A stretch of 64,000 bases of DNA from Acidobacteria bacterium UBA7540 (GTDB taxonomy: Bacteria; Acidobacteriota; Terriglobia; UBA7540), in the NCBI GenBank assembly GCA_002478145.1, contig DLMI01000221.1, positions 63,428-127,427 of the forward strand, in the 5' to 3' direction. The translations under genes and the position numbers were made by a program. The notes beneath the pieces are model-generated. The model was given only the letters and a program-made list of their open reading frames with translations. It ran no database searches and was not told the DNA's origin. Shown here one piece after another: positions 51,392-59,365 of the stretch (positions within the stretch are counted from its first letter, which is position 1; each line of letters starts with the position of its first letter).

Positions 51392-52183
51392 ATGGCCACC
51401 AAGACCTCCAAGTCCACACCGGCAGCGCCGAGCATGACGGGCGACCTTAACCGGGAACTCATCGCCCCGCTCCAGGAGTTCGACAGCATCGCCCAACTGG
51501 TATCGAAGGATATGGTCAATGAGCTGACGCCCAGCATCCAGACCTGGGCCCGCGAGACGACCCAGTCGATTAGTGCGGTTCAAACCGCCCTACAAACCTT
51601 TCAGGTAGTAGCCGGCGCTGCCTTCATGGAGACAGGCGACGCCATGACGGCGGCCGGGATCGCGGCAGCGATCTACGGGGAAAACGTCGGCCAATCCATG
51701 GAGAAGGCCGCAAAAGCCGCCCTCGCATCGATTGCGGAACAGGCGGGGGTAAACGCACTGAACGCCCTGGCACAAGGCCTGTGGTTTCTGGCGCAAGCCA
51801 TTTTTTTCGGAGACCCGGATGCTGGGGTCGCTGCGGCGACCGATTTTGAAGCTGCGGCGGAATGGGGCGCGATTGCTGGTGTGGCGGGCGCGGCGGCAGC
51901 AGCGATTCCTGGCGGCGGCGCCAAAGGTACAAGCGCTGGTCGCGGAGCGGGCGCGGGATACGGCAAGGGAGGTTACGGCGGCGGAGCTCCACAACTGGGC
52001 GGTTACGGTCTCGCACCTGGCGCAGCCAGCGCGCTGAATCCACCCAGCGGGCAGCTCACGGTGATGGTGGTGGGCGAGGCGCAGGCGGGGCAGTGGCTTG
52101 CGACCACGCTCAACACTGCCGTGCAGCGCGGCGTGCCGCTGAATGCCACCACCGTCCAGAAGACCCCCTATGCGGCAGGGTAA
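51392..52183 (+). CDS. Short tape-measure-like tail protein
   Basis: 263 residues. An N-terminal helix (DLNRELIAPLQEFDSIAQLV), then IQTWARETTQSISAVQTALQ, then the C-terminal tape-measure pattern SIAEQAGVNALNALAQGLWF, LAQAIFFGDPDA and an Ala-rich stretch, then a Gly-rich region and a final folded piece. Tape measures set tail length at about 1.5 angstrom per residue, so 263 residues would mean a very short tail of roughly 40 nm. It may instead be only the tape-measure tail end of a larger ancestral protein. Confidence 0.6.
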   Translation: MATKTSKSTPAAPSMTGDLNRELIAPLQEFDSIAQLVSKDMVNELTPSIQTWARETTQSISAVQTALQTFQVVAGAAFMETGDAMTAAGIAAAIYGENVGQSMEKAAKAALASIAEQAGVNALNALAQGLWFLAQAIFFGDPDAGVAAATDFEAAAEWGAIAGVAGAAAAAIPGGGAKGTSAGRGAGAGYGKGGYGGGAPQLGGYGLAPGAASALNPPSGQLTVMVVGEAQAGQWLATTLNTAVQRGVPLNATTVQKTPYAAG

Positions 52184-52248
52184 GCTGTCAGCCGTCAGCT
52201 ATCAGCTATCAGCAAGCCGCCTGCTGAAAGCTGATAGCTGATAGCTTT
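52183..52248. repeat. Tandem-word inverted repeat, family A
   Basis: AGCTGTCAGCCGTCAGCTAT words against GCTGAAAGCTGATAGCTGAT words. The first base is the last base of the tape-measure stop codon. Confidence 0.88.
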
Positions 52249-52261
52249 TGAGCCAAACACG

Positions 52262-52645
52262 ATGAGTAACCCGAAGATAGTCTACGATCCAGGAACTGGC
52301 CCAACGACTCTGACGTTTCTGCGCCCGCCACGCAAGGTGCCAGCTTATGAATACAACGCTGTCCGGCACGACAACATTTCCAGCGCCGGAGTGCGCGAGG
52401 CCGTGCTCGAGCGCATCGAGACTTTCCTCGAGTTCGAGATGGACTGGGTGGCGATCGGCGCGGACGTGCAGGCATGGAATCAGTTCATGCAATTCGCGCT
52501 CGGCGGTGGGCAGTTCGGCTACTACCCGGACGCCTCGCAGCCGGCCTTCACCAACTACTGGCTGGAGGACTCCAACTGGACGGCAGCCTACAAGAGCGTC
52601 GGGCAGTACACGTTTAAGCTCAAGTTTCGACAAGTGGTGAGCTGA
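52262..52645 (+). CDS. Distal tail-like protein
   Basis: 127 residues: GPTTLTFLRPPRKVPAYEYN, GVREAVLERIETFLEFEMDW and FKLKFRQVVS. The N-terminal strand pair around TLTFLRPP and the C-terminal beta ending in FKLKFRQV occur in phage distal tail or baseplate proteins, encoded next to the tape measure. Assignment by pattern and position only. Confidence 0.5.
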   Translation: MSNPKIVYDPGTGPTTLTFLRPPRKVPAYEYNAVRHDNISSAGVREAVLERIETFLEFEMDWVAIGADVQAWNQFMQFALGGGQFGYYPDASQPAFTNYWLEDSNWTAAYKSVGQYTFKLKFRQVVS

Positions 52646-52650
52646 AAAGC

Positions 52651-52766
52651 GAATGGTGAATAGTGAATGGTGAATAGTGAATTAAGAACGGCTCTGATGA
52701 ATGCCCCATTTACTATTTACTATGCATTATTCCGCTGAGAGCTGAAAGCTGATAGCTGAGAGCTTT
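52651..52766. repeat. Family G inverted repeat plus family A half-arm
   Basis: GAATGGTGAATAGTGAATGG words (52651-52684) against CATTTACTATTTACTATGC (52707-52732), followed by GCTGAGAGCTGAAAGCTGAT words to 52766, 2 bases before a GTG start. Confidence 0.84.
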
Positions 52767-52768
52767 TT

Positions 52769-52951
52769 GTGATTCAGGGTAATCAAACCTGGCAACTGGC
52801 GCTGGCGCAGCCGCAGAAGCAGGCGTACTATACGGTCGAGATCCCGGACTTTGCCATCGCCATCGCGAGCTTTACCGCCTCAGCTCAGGCAGCGACAATG
52901 CTCAGCGGCTACGGCGTCACCCTGTACGGCATCGGACTTTACGGGACGTAA
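52769..52951 (+). CDS. Small hypothetical phage protein
   Basis: 60 residues, GTG start. NQTWQLALAQPQKQAYYTVE, IPDFAIAIASFTASAQAATM and a Gly/Tyr-rich end (GYGVTLYGIGLYGT). No family recognised. The IPDF...I.S pattern resembles short segments of tail hub proteins. It sits between tail genes, each separated by repeats, so it may be a small structural component or a remnant. Confidence 0.45.
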   Translation: MIQGNQTWQLALAQPQKQAYYTVEIPDFAIAIASFTASAQAATMLSGYGVTLYGIGLYGT

Positions 52952-53030
52952 AAAGGGTAAAGGATGAAGGGTGAAGGATGAAGGATGAGTTCATAATTTA
53001 TACTTTACACTTTACACTTTCATGAATTGC
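52952..53030. repeat. Tandem-word repeat (GGGTAAAGGATGAAGGG)
   Basis: GGTAAAGGATGAAGGGTGAA words followed by TACTTTACACTTTACACTTT words; the arms are only partly complementary. Similar words occur at 43640-43660. Confidence 0.7.
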
Positions 53031-53037
53031 TGAATTT

Positions 53038-56000
53038 ATGCCGACAGTCTCGCAGTACTATCCAGGAGATTTCTACGGCGACGCCGCCCAGTCGCTGGCC
53101 TGGCTCTATTCGCGCCAACTGAAGCTCGTGAATGGCTGGGAAGCGAACGCTCGCGAGACGGGCTTCCCGGCGACCTCGCTGCCCGGGGCGCCATGCGTAC
53201 CGACCACACCGCCCTTCATTGAGTGTGGCATCGTTTCGCAGAATGACCTCAGCCAGATTGCTCAGACTGCTTGCGAGAGCATCTGCATGGTGCCACCCGG
53301 TATATTGATGCTGGGAATGGATGACCAGCTTGGCCCGGACGGCTGCCCCATAGACCTCTCGCCGATCGGCCTTCCTTTCGGGTACCTTTTTCCTCCTGTC
53401 CTGCCAGTTACCAGCGCGCAGATCAGCGCTTACTACCAGCAGATGTACAACGCCAATCCCAGTGGCTCCATAATCAACGGGGTGACTTATCCCGTGCTGG
53501 CGGGCCTGACGATCTACGGTTATCTCTTCAATCCCCAGCAGAGCATGCTCAATTACCGCATCGATCTTTTCAGCAAGACCGACCTCTTCTATTACCAAGG
53601 CAGCGCGGTGGGGACAGGGGCTTACACCAGCGGGCCGATGAAAGGCCAGTATCCTTCGCCGTCACAGTTCCAGTCGCTGCTCGTTCAGCAAGGCTTGTAC
53701 GGCTACTGGGGCGCGCAGGTGCCCTTCCCGGGTATAGTGATAGCGGTGCTCTACCCGACGAGCGTGGCGCAGCCAGCCGTGGGCTCATCGTTCAGTGTTT
53801 TGCCAGCAGGTTGGATTTGCCACTCGAATACCGGCGTGGGCTACAAACTGACGGATTATTTTGCGCGCGTTTACGCCAAGACGGACGTCGAATATTTGCA
53901 GGAAGACAACATCCCCATCATCGTGCAGGATGATTTCCATGCGCGCTGCGGCTCGAGCCTGGTCCTGCATACAGGCACTCCCACCGTGCACGTGATGTAC
54001 GTGGACCCGGTGAAGGGTCCCACGCAGGTTTGCACATCGCTGGCGGCTGAGTGGGCTTTTCCATCACTGCCACTTTCTTTTATCGTGCCCACTTCCGACC
54101 CGCTTTATTTCCCGGATCCCACTCTGACAGAGGGGGCTGCGCTGCAAAACCGCAGCTACATCTACGACTGCGCGCTGGCGATTATCGCTTTTGCGGGGTC
54201 GGGCAACTTCGTCGCCGCCGCCCGGATCATCAAGCAGCTCGACGCGATTCTCGACAGTCCCGGCTACCTTGCTTCCATTATTTTCGAAAACGGAGAAGAT
54301 GGGGAATCGGCGAGCCGATGGACAAAGAGCAACTCTGCTGACTCCGTAACCGATGTCAATGACCCCATAGAGCCACCTTATGGCACCGGTCTGGTGGTCG
54401 ATTTCCACGCCATTGCCGCAAACGATACCTTCACCTATTCTGGCAGCGGCTTCCCGGACAGCACCGATACGCAGGTCCAATTTGAGCACAAGGAAGTGGA
54501 GGCGGTGGGGTTCAATTTCGCCATCGGGGTCACCACGGCAGGCGGCAAAGTCACGAGCGTACAGGTAACCTCGGCAGCAGTCGCGCCGGCATCGCTGGTC
54601 CCGCTAAGCGGGATCATCACCATCGCGGTCGGACCGGGCAACGGCCTTTATCGTTTCCACCTCATCAACCTCGCTCAGCTCATCTCGACGCTCGCGGGCG
54701 ACACGCTCAGCTCCATCACCGGATTCGTGGTCACATTGAGCGCACCGGGAGACCTTTACTTTGACAACTTCTCGGCGGGGAACACTCAGCCCGCGAATTC
54801 ACTTGCCTTCAGCTACGATACTTACTATGGCCTCGTGGACCAAGCTTACATCCGCGCCGGGGCCATGGCCTGGGTGTGTTACGCCTACTGCATCTACATG
54901 CAGATCACCCAGGACTTCAGCCCTTCGCTCTACCTCCAGCGCATGATTAACTTCCTGCTCACCTTGCAATCCACAGCCTCCGACCTCACGAACGGGCTGT
55001 TTTACCTCGGCTGGGGAACATACGGAAATCCGGGCTATCAATTCCTGCCCGGTCTCATGCAGCGGGTTTCGACCGAACACCAGATCGACCTGTATTTTGC
55101 TTTCATGCGCGCCGCCGCAACTCTGCCCACTGCGGCTGTTCAGCTTCAAAAAACCAATTTAATCAGCTCCACGCAGGCTGCCTCACTGAACGCCACTGCC
55201 GCGCAATTGCAGACCGTGGCGGATGTTGTTGCCACGAAGGTCGTTGCCAATCTCTATATCGCCCCGAGCGGCGGCGTGCCCGGCCACTTTGCCCAGGGCG
55301 CAGGCTCCGAAGCGACACCGCCTGCCGGACTTGATACCAGCCAGGCTTGTGATGCCGCTGGCACCTGGGCGGCGCTTTTCTGCCATGCCATCGGACGCGA
55401 TGACCTCGCGCTGCAATGCCTGGAGTTCGTAGACCAGAATTTCCTGCTTCAGAATCAGCAGATTCTGCTATCTTCCGCGACGAACTCCTACAACGAAACT
55501 TATCAGCAGCTCACACCCTTCAACGGCTTCAAGTTTTTCAATGATTCTGCCGGCGGCTATTCAGGCTCTCCTCTCAGCATCTCGCAGGAACAGAGCTGGA
55601 GCATGCTCCTGGCGCTGCTCGATCTCTACAATATCTCAGGGGTTGCGGATTACTTTGCTAGCGTGTATGGCAGCCTCGATGCCTATCTCACCACGCTCAT
55701 CACCAGCCAGCGCACCGTGCGCTCCACTACAGGTGATGGCTCGTTGCTTTCGTATTCCTTGGCCTCGCGCGATTTGCCTTACGAATTTGAAGTATGGCCA
55801 GCCTTCACGGCAACAGCGTGGTTTTATCTGGTCTCGACAAATCCCGGCCTGCTGCTTTCCCTCGGCAATACTCCAACTATTATTCCCTACCTGCAGATTC
55901 CGCAGGGAGCCAGCCAGTCCGTGAACGAGCTCGAGGGGCAATCCTCGCTGGGCAGCATGACCGTCACCTGCATCGATCCGAATGGCACGCTCAAGGGCCT

Positions 56001-57300
56001 CGCGGCTCAGGATGTGCTGATTGGCAGGATGGTGCAGCTCAAGCAGGGCTTTCCGGGGCTTGCCTTGGGCGATTTCACCATTCTGCAAACCATGCAGATC
56101 ACTCAGGTGGGCCAGGACGCGGATGGCCGCATCACTATTCAGTGCGCGGATGTGCAGCGTTTTATCCAGGGAATGCAGATTTGGCTGCGTGGCGGCCCGC
56201 TCTGGTGGACACCAGGTGGTCCCATGGCGCAACAACCCGTCGGCGCTTCGTGGCTTGAAAACGGCTATCAAGTGAGCGACCAAAACCCACGCTACGTGGC
56301 AGGCAACCCCATCGACATCATCCTGGCGGTGCTCCAGAACGAGTTGGGCGTGGGTCAGGACCCGGCCCTCCTGACCTCGAATTACGTGATGCAAAGCCTC
56401 GCACCAATCTACCAGTCGCAACAGGACTACGAACCTTTGCCGCCGCCAGAAGGTTGGGCTATCTATGAGCCCGGCCAGGACTCGACGCTGATCAATCCCA
56501 ATCCCTACATCGACCTTCCCGGTTTCCTGGCCTTGCGGGACGGCGAATTTTCCGGCGTCTGGTTTGATTTTGTGATTACGCGGCCCATCGATGGCAAGCA
56601 GTTCCTCGAGGAGCAAATCTTGAAGCCATTGGGGCTTTATACGATCGTGCGCGCCAATGGCCAGCTCTCGCTCAAGACCATGAAGCCGCCCGTCGAGCAG
56701 ACGCCCGTGTTCGCCTTCAGCTCCAAGAACATCATGGGAATCCCCCAGACCCTGCGGCAGAACATCATCAACCTGGTTACTCTCCAACTGGATGTGCAGC
56801 AAGGCGGCATCACCACGGCGGCGCGCAGCTATGGTTACCAGGTGAGCTATCAGCAACAAACTTCGCTCAAAACTTATCGCCAGGTGTACGAGCAGCAAAT
56901 CCAGTCCACCGGGCTGCGCGTGGCGCGCGGGGGCATGATGCTCTCCCGTTTGCTTGCCGACCGTATCTTTCGCCGCCACGCCTTCGAGCCGCCCGCCTAC
57001 AAGTTCACTGCCCAGCTCGCCACCTTGCAGGCAGAGCTGGGCGACTACGTGTGGCTGACCCACTCGAAAGTCCTCGATCTGACAGTCGGCAAGCTGGGCC
57101 TGAGCAATGTGGTCTGCGAGGTGATCGACAAGCAGCCCAATTACAGTCAGGGAACAGTCGATTTCACCCTGCTCGATACGCGGTTCATCAACCTTTCTGT
57201 GCCGTATCAGATTGCAGCGGCCGCGGATAATATCCCCACTTGGTACAACGCGACGCCTCAGCAACAGGCGCAATACATGTTCATTTCTCCGGGGTCATAA
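53038..57300 (+). CDS. Giant tail protein: glycoside-hydrolase-like domain fused to a tail hub
   Basis: 1420 residues. The first 880 or so read like an alpha/alpha-barrel carbohydrate-active protein: ALQNRSYIYDCALAIIAFAG and AARIIKQLDAILDSP at about 360-405, AYIRAGAMAWVCYAYCIYMQ near 610, AGTWAALFCHAIGRDDLALQ near 780, with an inserted beta module (about 420-590). The C-terminal part from about 955 (NELEGQSSLGSMTVTCIDPN) to the end has the strands of a phage hub/central baseplate protein. I infer a tail-tip machine that trims cell-surface polysaccharide. Catalytic residues are not identified. Confidence 0.6.
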   Translation: MPTVSQYYPGDFYGDAAQSLAWLYSRQLKLVNGWEANARETGFPATSLPGAPCVPTTPPFIECGIVSQNDLSQIAQTACESICMVPPGILMLGMDDQLGPDGCPIDLSPIGLPFGYLFPPVLPVTSAQISAYYQQMYNANPSGSIINGVTYPVLAGLTIYGYLFNPQQSMLNYRIDLFSKTDLFYYQGSAVGTGAYTSGPMKGQYPSPSQFQSLLVQQGLYGYWGAQVPFPGIVIAVLYPTSVAQPAVGSSFSVLPAGWICHSNTGVGYKLTDYFARVYAKTDVEYLQEDNIPIIVQDDFHARCGSSLVLHTGTPTVHVMYVDPVKGPTQVCTSLAAEWAFPSLPLSFIVPTSDPLYFPDPTLTEGAALQNRSYIYDCALAIIAFAGSGNFVAAARIIKQLDAILDSPGYLASIIFENGEDGESASRWTKSNSADSVTDVNDPIEPPYGTGLVVDFHAIAANDTFTYSGSGFPDSTDTQVQFEHKEVEAVGFNFAIGVTTAGGKVTSVQVTSAAVAPASLVPLSGIITIAVGPGNGLYRFHLINLAQLISTLAGDTLSSITGFVVTLSAPGDLYFDNFSAGNTQPANSLAFSYDTYYGLVDQAYIRAGAMAWVCYAYCIYMQITQDFSPSLYLQRMINFLLTLQSTASDLTNGLFYLGWGTYGNPGYQFLPGLMQRVSTEHQIDLYFAFMRAAATLPTAAVQLQKTNLISSTQAASLNATAAQLQTVADVVATKVVANLYIAPSGGVPGHFAQGAGSEATPPAGLDTSQACDAAGTWAALFCHAIGRDDLALQCLEFVDQNFLLQNQQILLSSATNSYNETYQQLTPFNGFKFFNDSAGGYSGSPLSISQEQSWSMLLALLDLYNISGVADYFASVYGSLDAYLTTLITSQRTVRSTTGDGSLLSYSLASRDLPYEFEVWPAFTATAWFYLVSTNPGLLLSLGNTPTIIPYLQIPQGASQSVNELEGQSSLGSMTVTCIDPNGTLKGLAAQDVLIGRMVQLKQGFPGLALGDFTILQTMQITQVGQDADGRITIQCADVQRFIQGMQIWLRGGPLWWTPGGPMAQQPVGASWLENGYQVSDQNPRYVAGNPIDIILAVLQNELGVGQDPALLTSNYVMQSLAPIYQSQQDYEPLPPPEGWAIYEPGQDSTLINPNPYIDLPGFLALRDGEFSGVWFDFVITRPIDGKQFLEEQILKPLGLYTIVRANGQLSLKTMKPPVEQTPVFAFSSKNIMGIPQTLRQNIINLVTLQLDVQQGGITTAARSYGYQVSYQQQTSLKTYRQVYEQQIQSTGLRVARGGMMLSRLLADRIFRRHAFEPPAYKFTAQLATLQAELGDYVWLTHSKVLDLTVGKLGLSNVVCEVIDKQPNYSQGTVDFTLLDTRFINLSVPYQIAAAADNIPTWYNATPQQQAQYMFISPGS

Positions 57301-58061
57301 TGCTGTCCGTCCAGAACAATTTTGCGAGCTATATAGCCACGCAGTGGCCGTTAGACGGGCTGCCGGTCGAGTTTCTCGAGCCCAATGTGAAGGGGAACGG
57401 CTTGATCGTAGTGGTTTACTTCATGTCGGGGATACCCTACACGAATCCGAATTTTCAAATTTCGGACTCGCAGAAGAATTCTTACCTGCCTTTAGGAGGC
57501 TGCGGGGTCCTGAACGCGGGGCAGAGAAACCTCCTCCAGGCCTGGTACGTACAGAGTTGCGCCGGCGGACCAAACACCGTCACGGTCACGGAAACCGTGG
57601 ACACCGATGCGACGACGATCATTCTGGCCGTCAGCGTATTCGAGTACTCAGGAGGATTCGGCGTGCTCGATACGAGCACTTTCACCTCCGGTCTCGCGCA
57701 ACCGACGATGAGCATCAACCTGATCACCACAACCGTTGATTTACTCTTTGGGTTTGCGATGGACTACGCGCTCCTGCCGGTCCTCACCGTGGACGCCGGC
57801 AGCACCGGATGGACGCAGGAACAGAGTGAATCTCTCAATAACGTAGCTTTGAATCCGATCGTGGCCCTCCTGGCCGTCGATAAAGCCGCCAATCCGGGGC
57901 CGCAAAAGATAACATTCGACATGACCCAGAACTCGGGAGGAGTGGACATCACCTTGCTCGTAGCCTTGCCGGTTGGCTGGACGCCGCCGCCGGTTACGCC
58001 TCCGCCTTCGCCCACGCCGCCCGCTTCGGGTTCGTCGCTGGGCTGGCCGACGATTTTCTGA
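57300..58061 (+). CDS. Tail fibre-like beta protein
   Basis: 253 residues from the ATG at 57300 overlapping the previous stop (TAATG), so translationally coupled. NGLIVVVYFMSGIPYTNPNF, QAWYVQSCAGGPNTVTVTET and ILAVSVFEYSGGFGVLDTST form a beta sandwich seen in phage and other surface proteins (SPRY/jelly-roll-like). A Pro-rich hinge (PPPVTPPPSPTPPASG) ends the protein. Likely structural, close to the tail tip. Confidence 0.55.
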   Translation: MLSVQNNFASYIATQWPLDGLPVEFLEPNVKGNGLIVVVYFMSGIPYTNPNFQISDSQKNSYLPLGGCGVLNAGQRNLLQAWYVQSCAGGPNTVTVTETVDTDATTIILAVSVFEYSGGFGVLDTSTFTSGLAQPTMSINLITTTVDLLFGFAMDYALLPVLTVDAGSTGWTQEQSESLNNVALNPIVALLAVDKAANPGPQKITFDMTQNSGGVDITLLVALPVGWTPPPVTPPPSPTPPASGSSLGWPTIF

Positions 58062-58136
58062 ACGGTGAATAGTGACTTTGGAGACCGCAATCTGGAATCT
58101 GGAATTTGGAATCTTGAATCACCCTGAAGGAGCAAA
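58062..58136. repeat. Tandem-word repeat (AATCTGGAATCTGGAATTTGG)
   Basis: GGTGAATAGTGA followed by ATCTGGAATCTGGAATTTGG words and an AAGGAG ribosome-binding site. No complementary left arm is present. Confidence 0.65.
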
Positions 58137-58622
58137 ATGAGTCAGTTGATCCTTTCTGCCATTCCTGGCTTTTTCGATCTCGACGACAGCGCCATCGCCG
58201 CCGGCCAGCCGCTCACCGATGACTCCATGCTCAAGATCTCTCACAACGCCAAGTTTGGCGCGGTGCGCAGCAAGCTGGTTTTCATGGGCTTCTATGCGAA
58301 CGGCAATACAGTGCCTACTCCAATCGATCCTGACGATGGCTACGCTTATTCGCGCGCGGAGTGCCAGTTCGTCTGGATGATCTATAGCAACCGCGCGCCA
58401 GCGCCGGGATTCGTTCCCGGCCAGGCAAGTCCTCCCGGCCAGTCATCCGCGCAGCCAGGCTCGCTCTATAACTTTCCGGGCGGCTGGGACATCAACGATG
58501 CGACGGGCGTCGTGACTTTGCGGACAACCTACTGGCAAAATGGAAGTGAGGTTGTGAACAACGACGGTATCCTCAAGGTTTATGCCGCCTGCCTGCGCCT
58601 GAGCTTGAGCAGTGCGAACTGA
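58137..58622 (+). CDS. Hypothetical phage tail-region protein
   Basis: 161 residues: LILSAIPGFFDLDDSAIAAG, then LTDDSMLKISHNAKFGAVRS and SRAECQFVWMIYSNRAPAPG. AAGGAG precedes the ATG. No family recognised; small proteins with GFFDLDDSAI-type starts are, as far as I recall, found next to hub genes in metagenomic phages. Probably a tail accessory protein. Confidence 0.5.
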   Translation: MSQLILSAIPGFFDLDDSAIAAGQPLTDDSMLKISHNAKFGAVRSKLVFMGFYANGNTVPTPIDPDDGYAYSRAECQFVWMIYSNRAPAPGFVPGQASPPGQSSAQPGSLYNFPGGWDINDATGVVTLRTTYWQNGSEVVNNDGILKVYAACLRLSLSSAN

Positions 58623-58626
58623 GAGG

Positions 58627-58711
58627 GAATAGTGAATGGTGAATAGTAAATTCAGGATTTCGACGGCTTTTTTAGAATACGCCATTCACTATTTACCATT
58701 TACTATTCTTT
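58627..58711. repeat. Tandem-word inverted repeat, family G
   Basis: GGAATAGTGAATGGTGAATA words against CATTCACTATTTACCATTTA words, ending shortly before the ATG at 58727. Confidence 0.87.
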
Positions 58712-58726
58712 GAACGCGGAGCAACG

Positions 58727-59365
58727 ATGGCTGTAACTAGAACAGTTCTTCCCCGCAAGGGTCTAATCCAGTCGCAACACGGCCTGACCAGCTACGAGGC
58801 TGACCAGGACCAAAACTGGGCGCTGCTGGATGCCAATGTCGCCTTCATGAGTGATCTGCCACTTACGCCATTCCTGGAACTCGGATTCGATGGATTAATT
58901 TCCGGCTTCGTCCTCTCCCCTTCCAGCACTTTGGTCCCTGGGATCACGGCCGGCGTCCTTTACGCGCAGGGCGCGGGTTACGCGGCTGCGACTGCACCTA
59001 CGCTCCCGCCGGCGCCGGTCAGCCAAACAAGTTACCTGTTCTACAACTCCGTAAACGGCTTCTATTACCAATCGGGCGCCGTGGGCGCGACGACCGGCGA
59101 CGCCCTGATCGGCGTGGTCACCACCAGCGCTTCAGCGGTTATCGCAGTCCAGCAGGCGACGCCCATCTTTGGCGGGGTTGGCGTGGTTTCCAGCGCGCCG
59201 GGCAGTTTTACAGTTCCGCACCTGCTCGGCCGTGTTCCCGTCTGTGCAGTCATTCAAATGACCAGCGGCGGCGCCATCTGGTTCCAGACACCGAGTTATG
59301 ATGGTACAAATCTCTATCTTGTGGCCTCCGACACGGCAGTCACGGGAAGGGTGATCGTATGGTGA
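58727..59365 (+). CDS. Tail fibre-like protein
   Basis: 212 residues. KGLIQSQHGLTSYEADQDQN, WALLDANVAFMSDLPLTPFL, a region of repeated Ala/Thr/Gly strands (GITAGVLYAQGAGYAAATAP) and a C-terminal domain SFTVPHLLGRVPVCAVIQMT. The N-terminal YEADQDQNWALLDANV pattern is widespread in phage tail fibre proteins. It overlaps the tailspike gene by 7 bases. Confidence 0.6.
   Translation: MAVTRTVLPRKGLIQSQHGLTSYEADQDQNWALLDANVAFMSDLPLTPFLELGFDGLISGFVLSPSSTLVPGITAGVLYAQGAGYAAATAPTLPPAPVSQTSYLFYNSVNGFYYQSGAVGATTGDALIGVVTTSASAVIAVQQATPIFGGVGVVSSAPGSFTVPHLLGRVPVCAVIQMTSGGAIWFQTPSYDGTNLYLVASDTAVTGRVIVW

Noticed and set aside
55636..57273. 545-residue minus-strand ORF
   Set aside because: Antisense shadow of the giant tail gene; low-quality amino acid composition.
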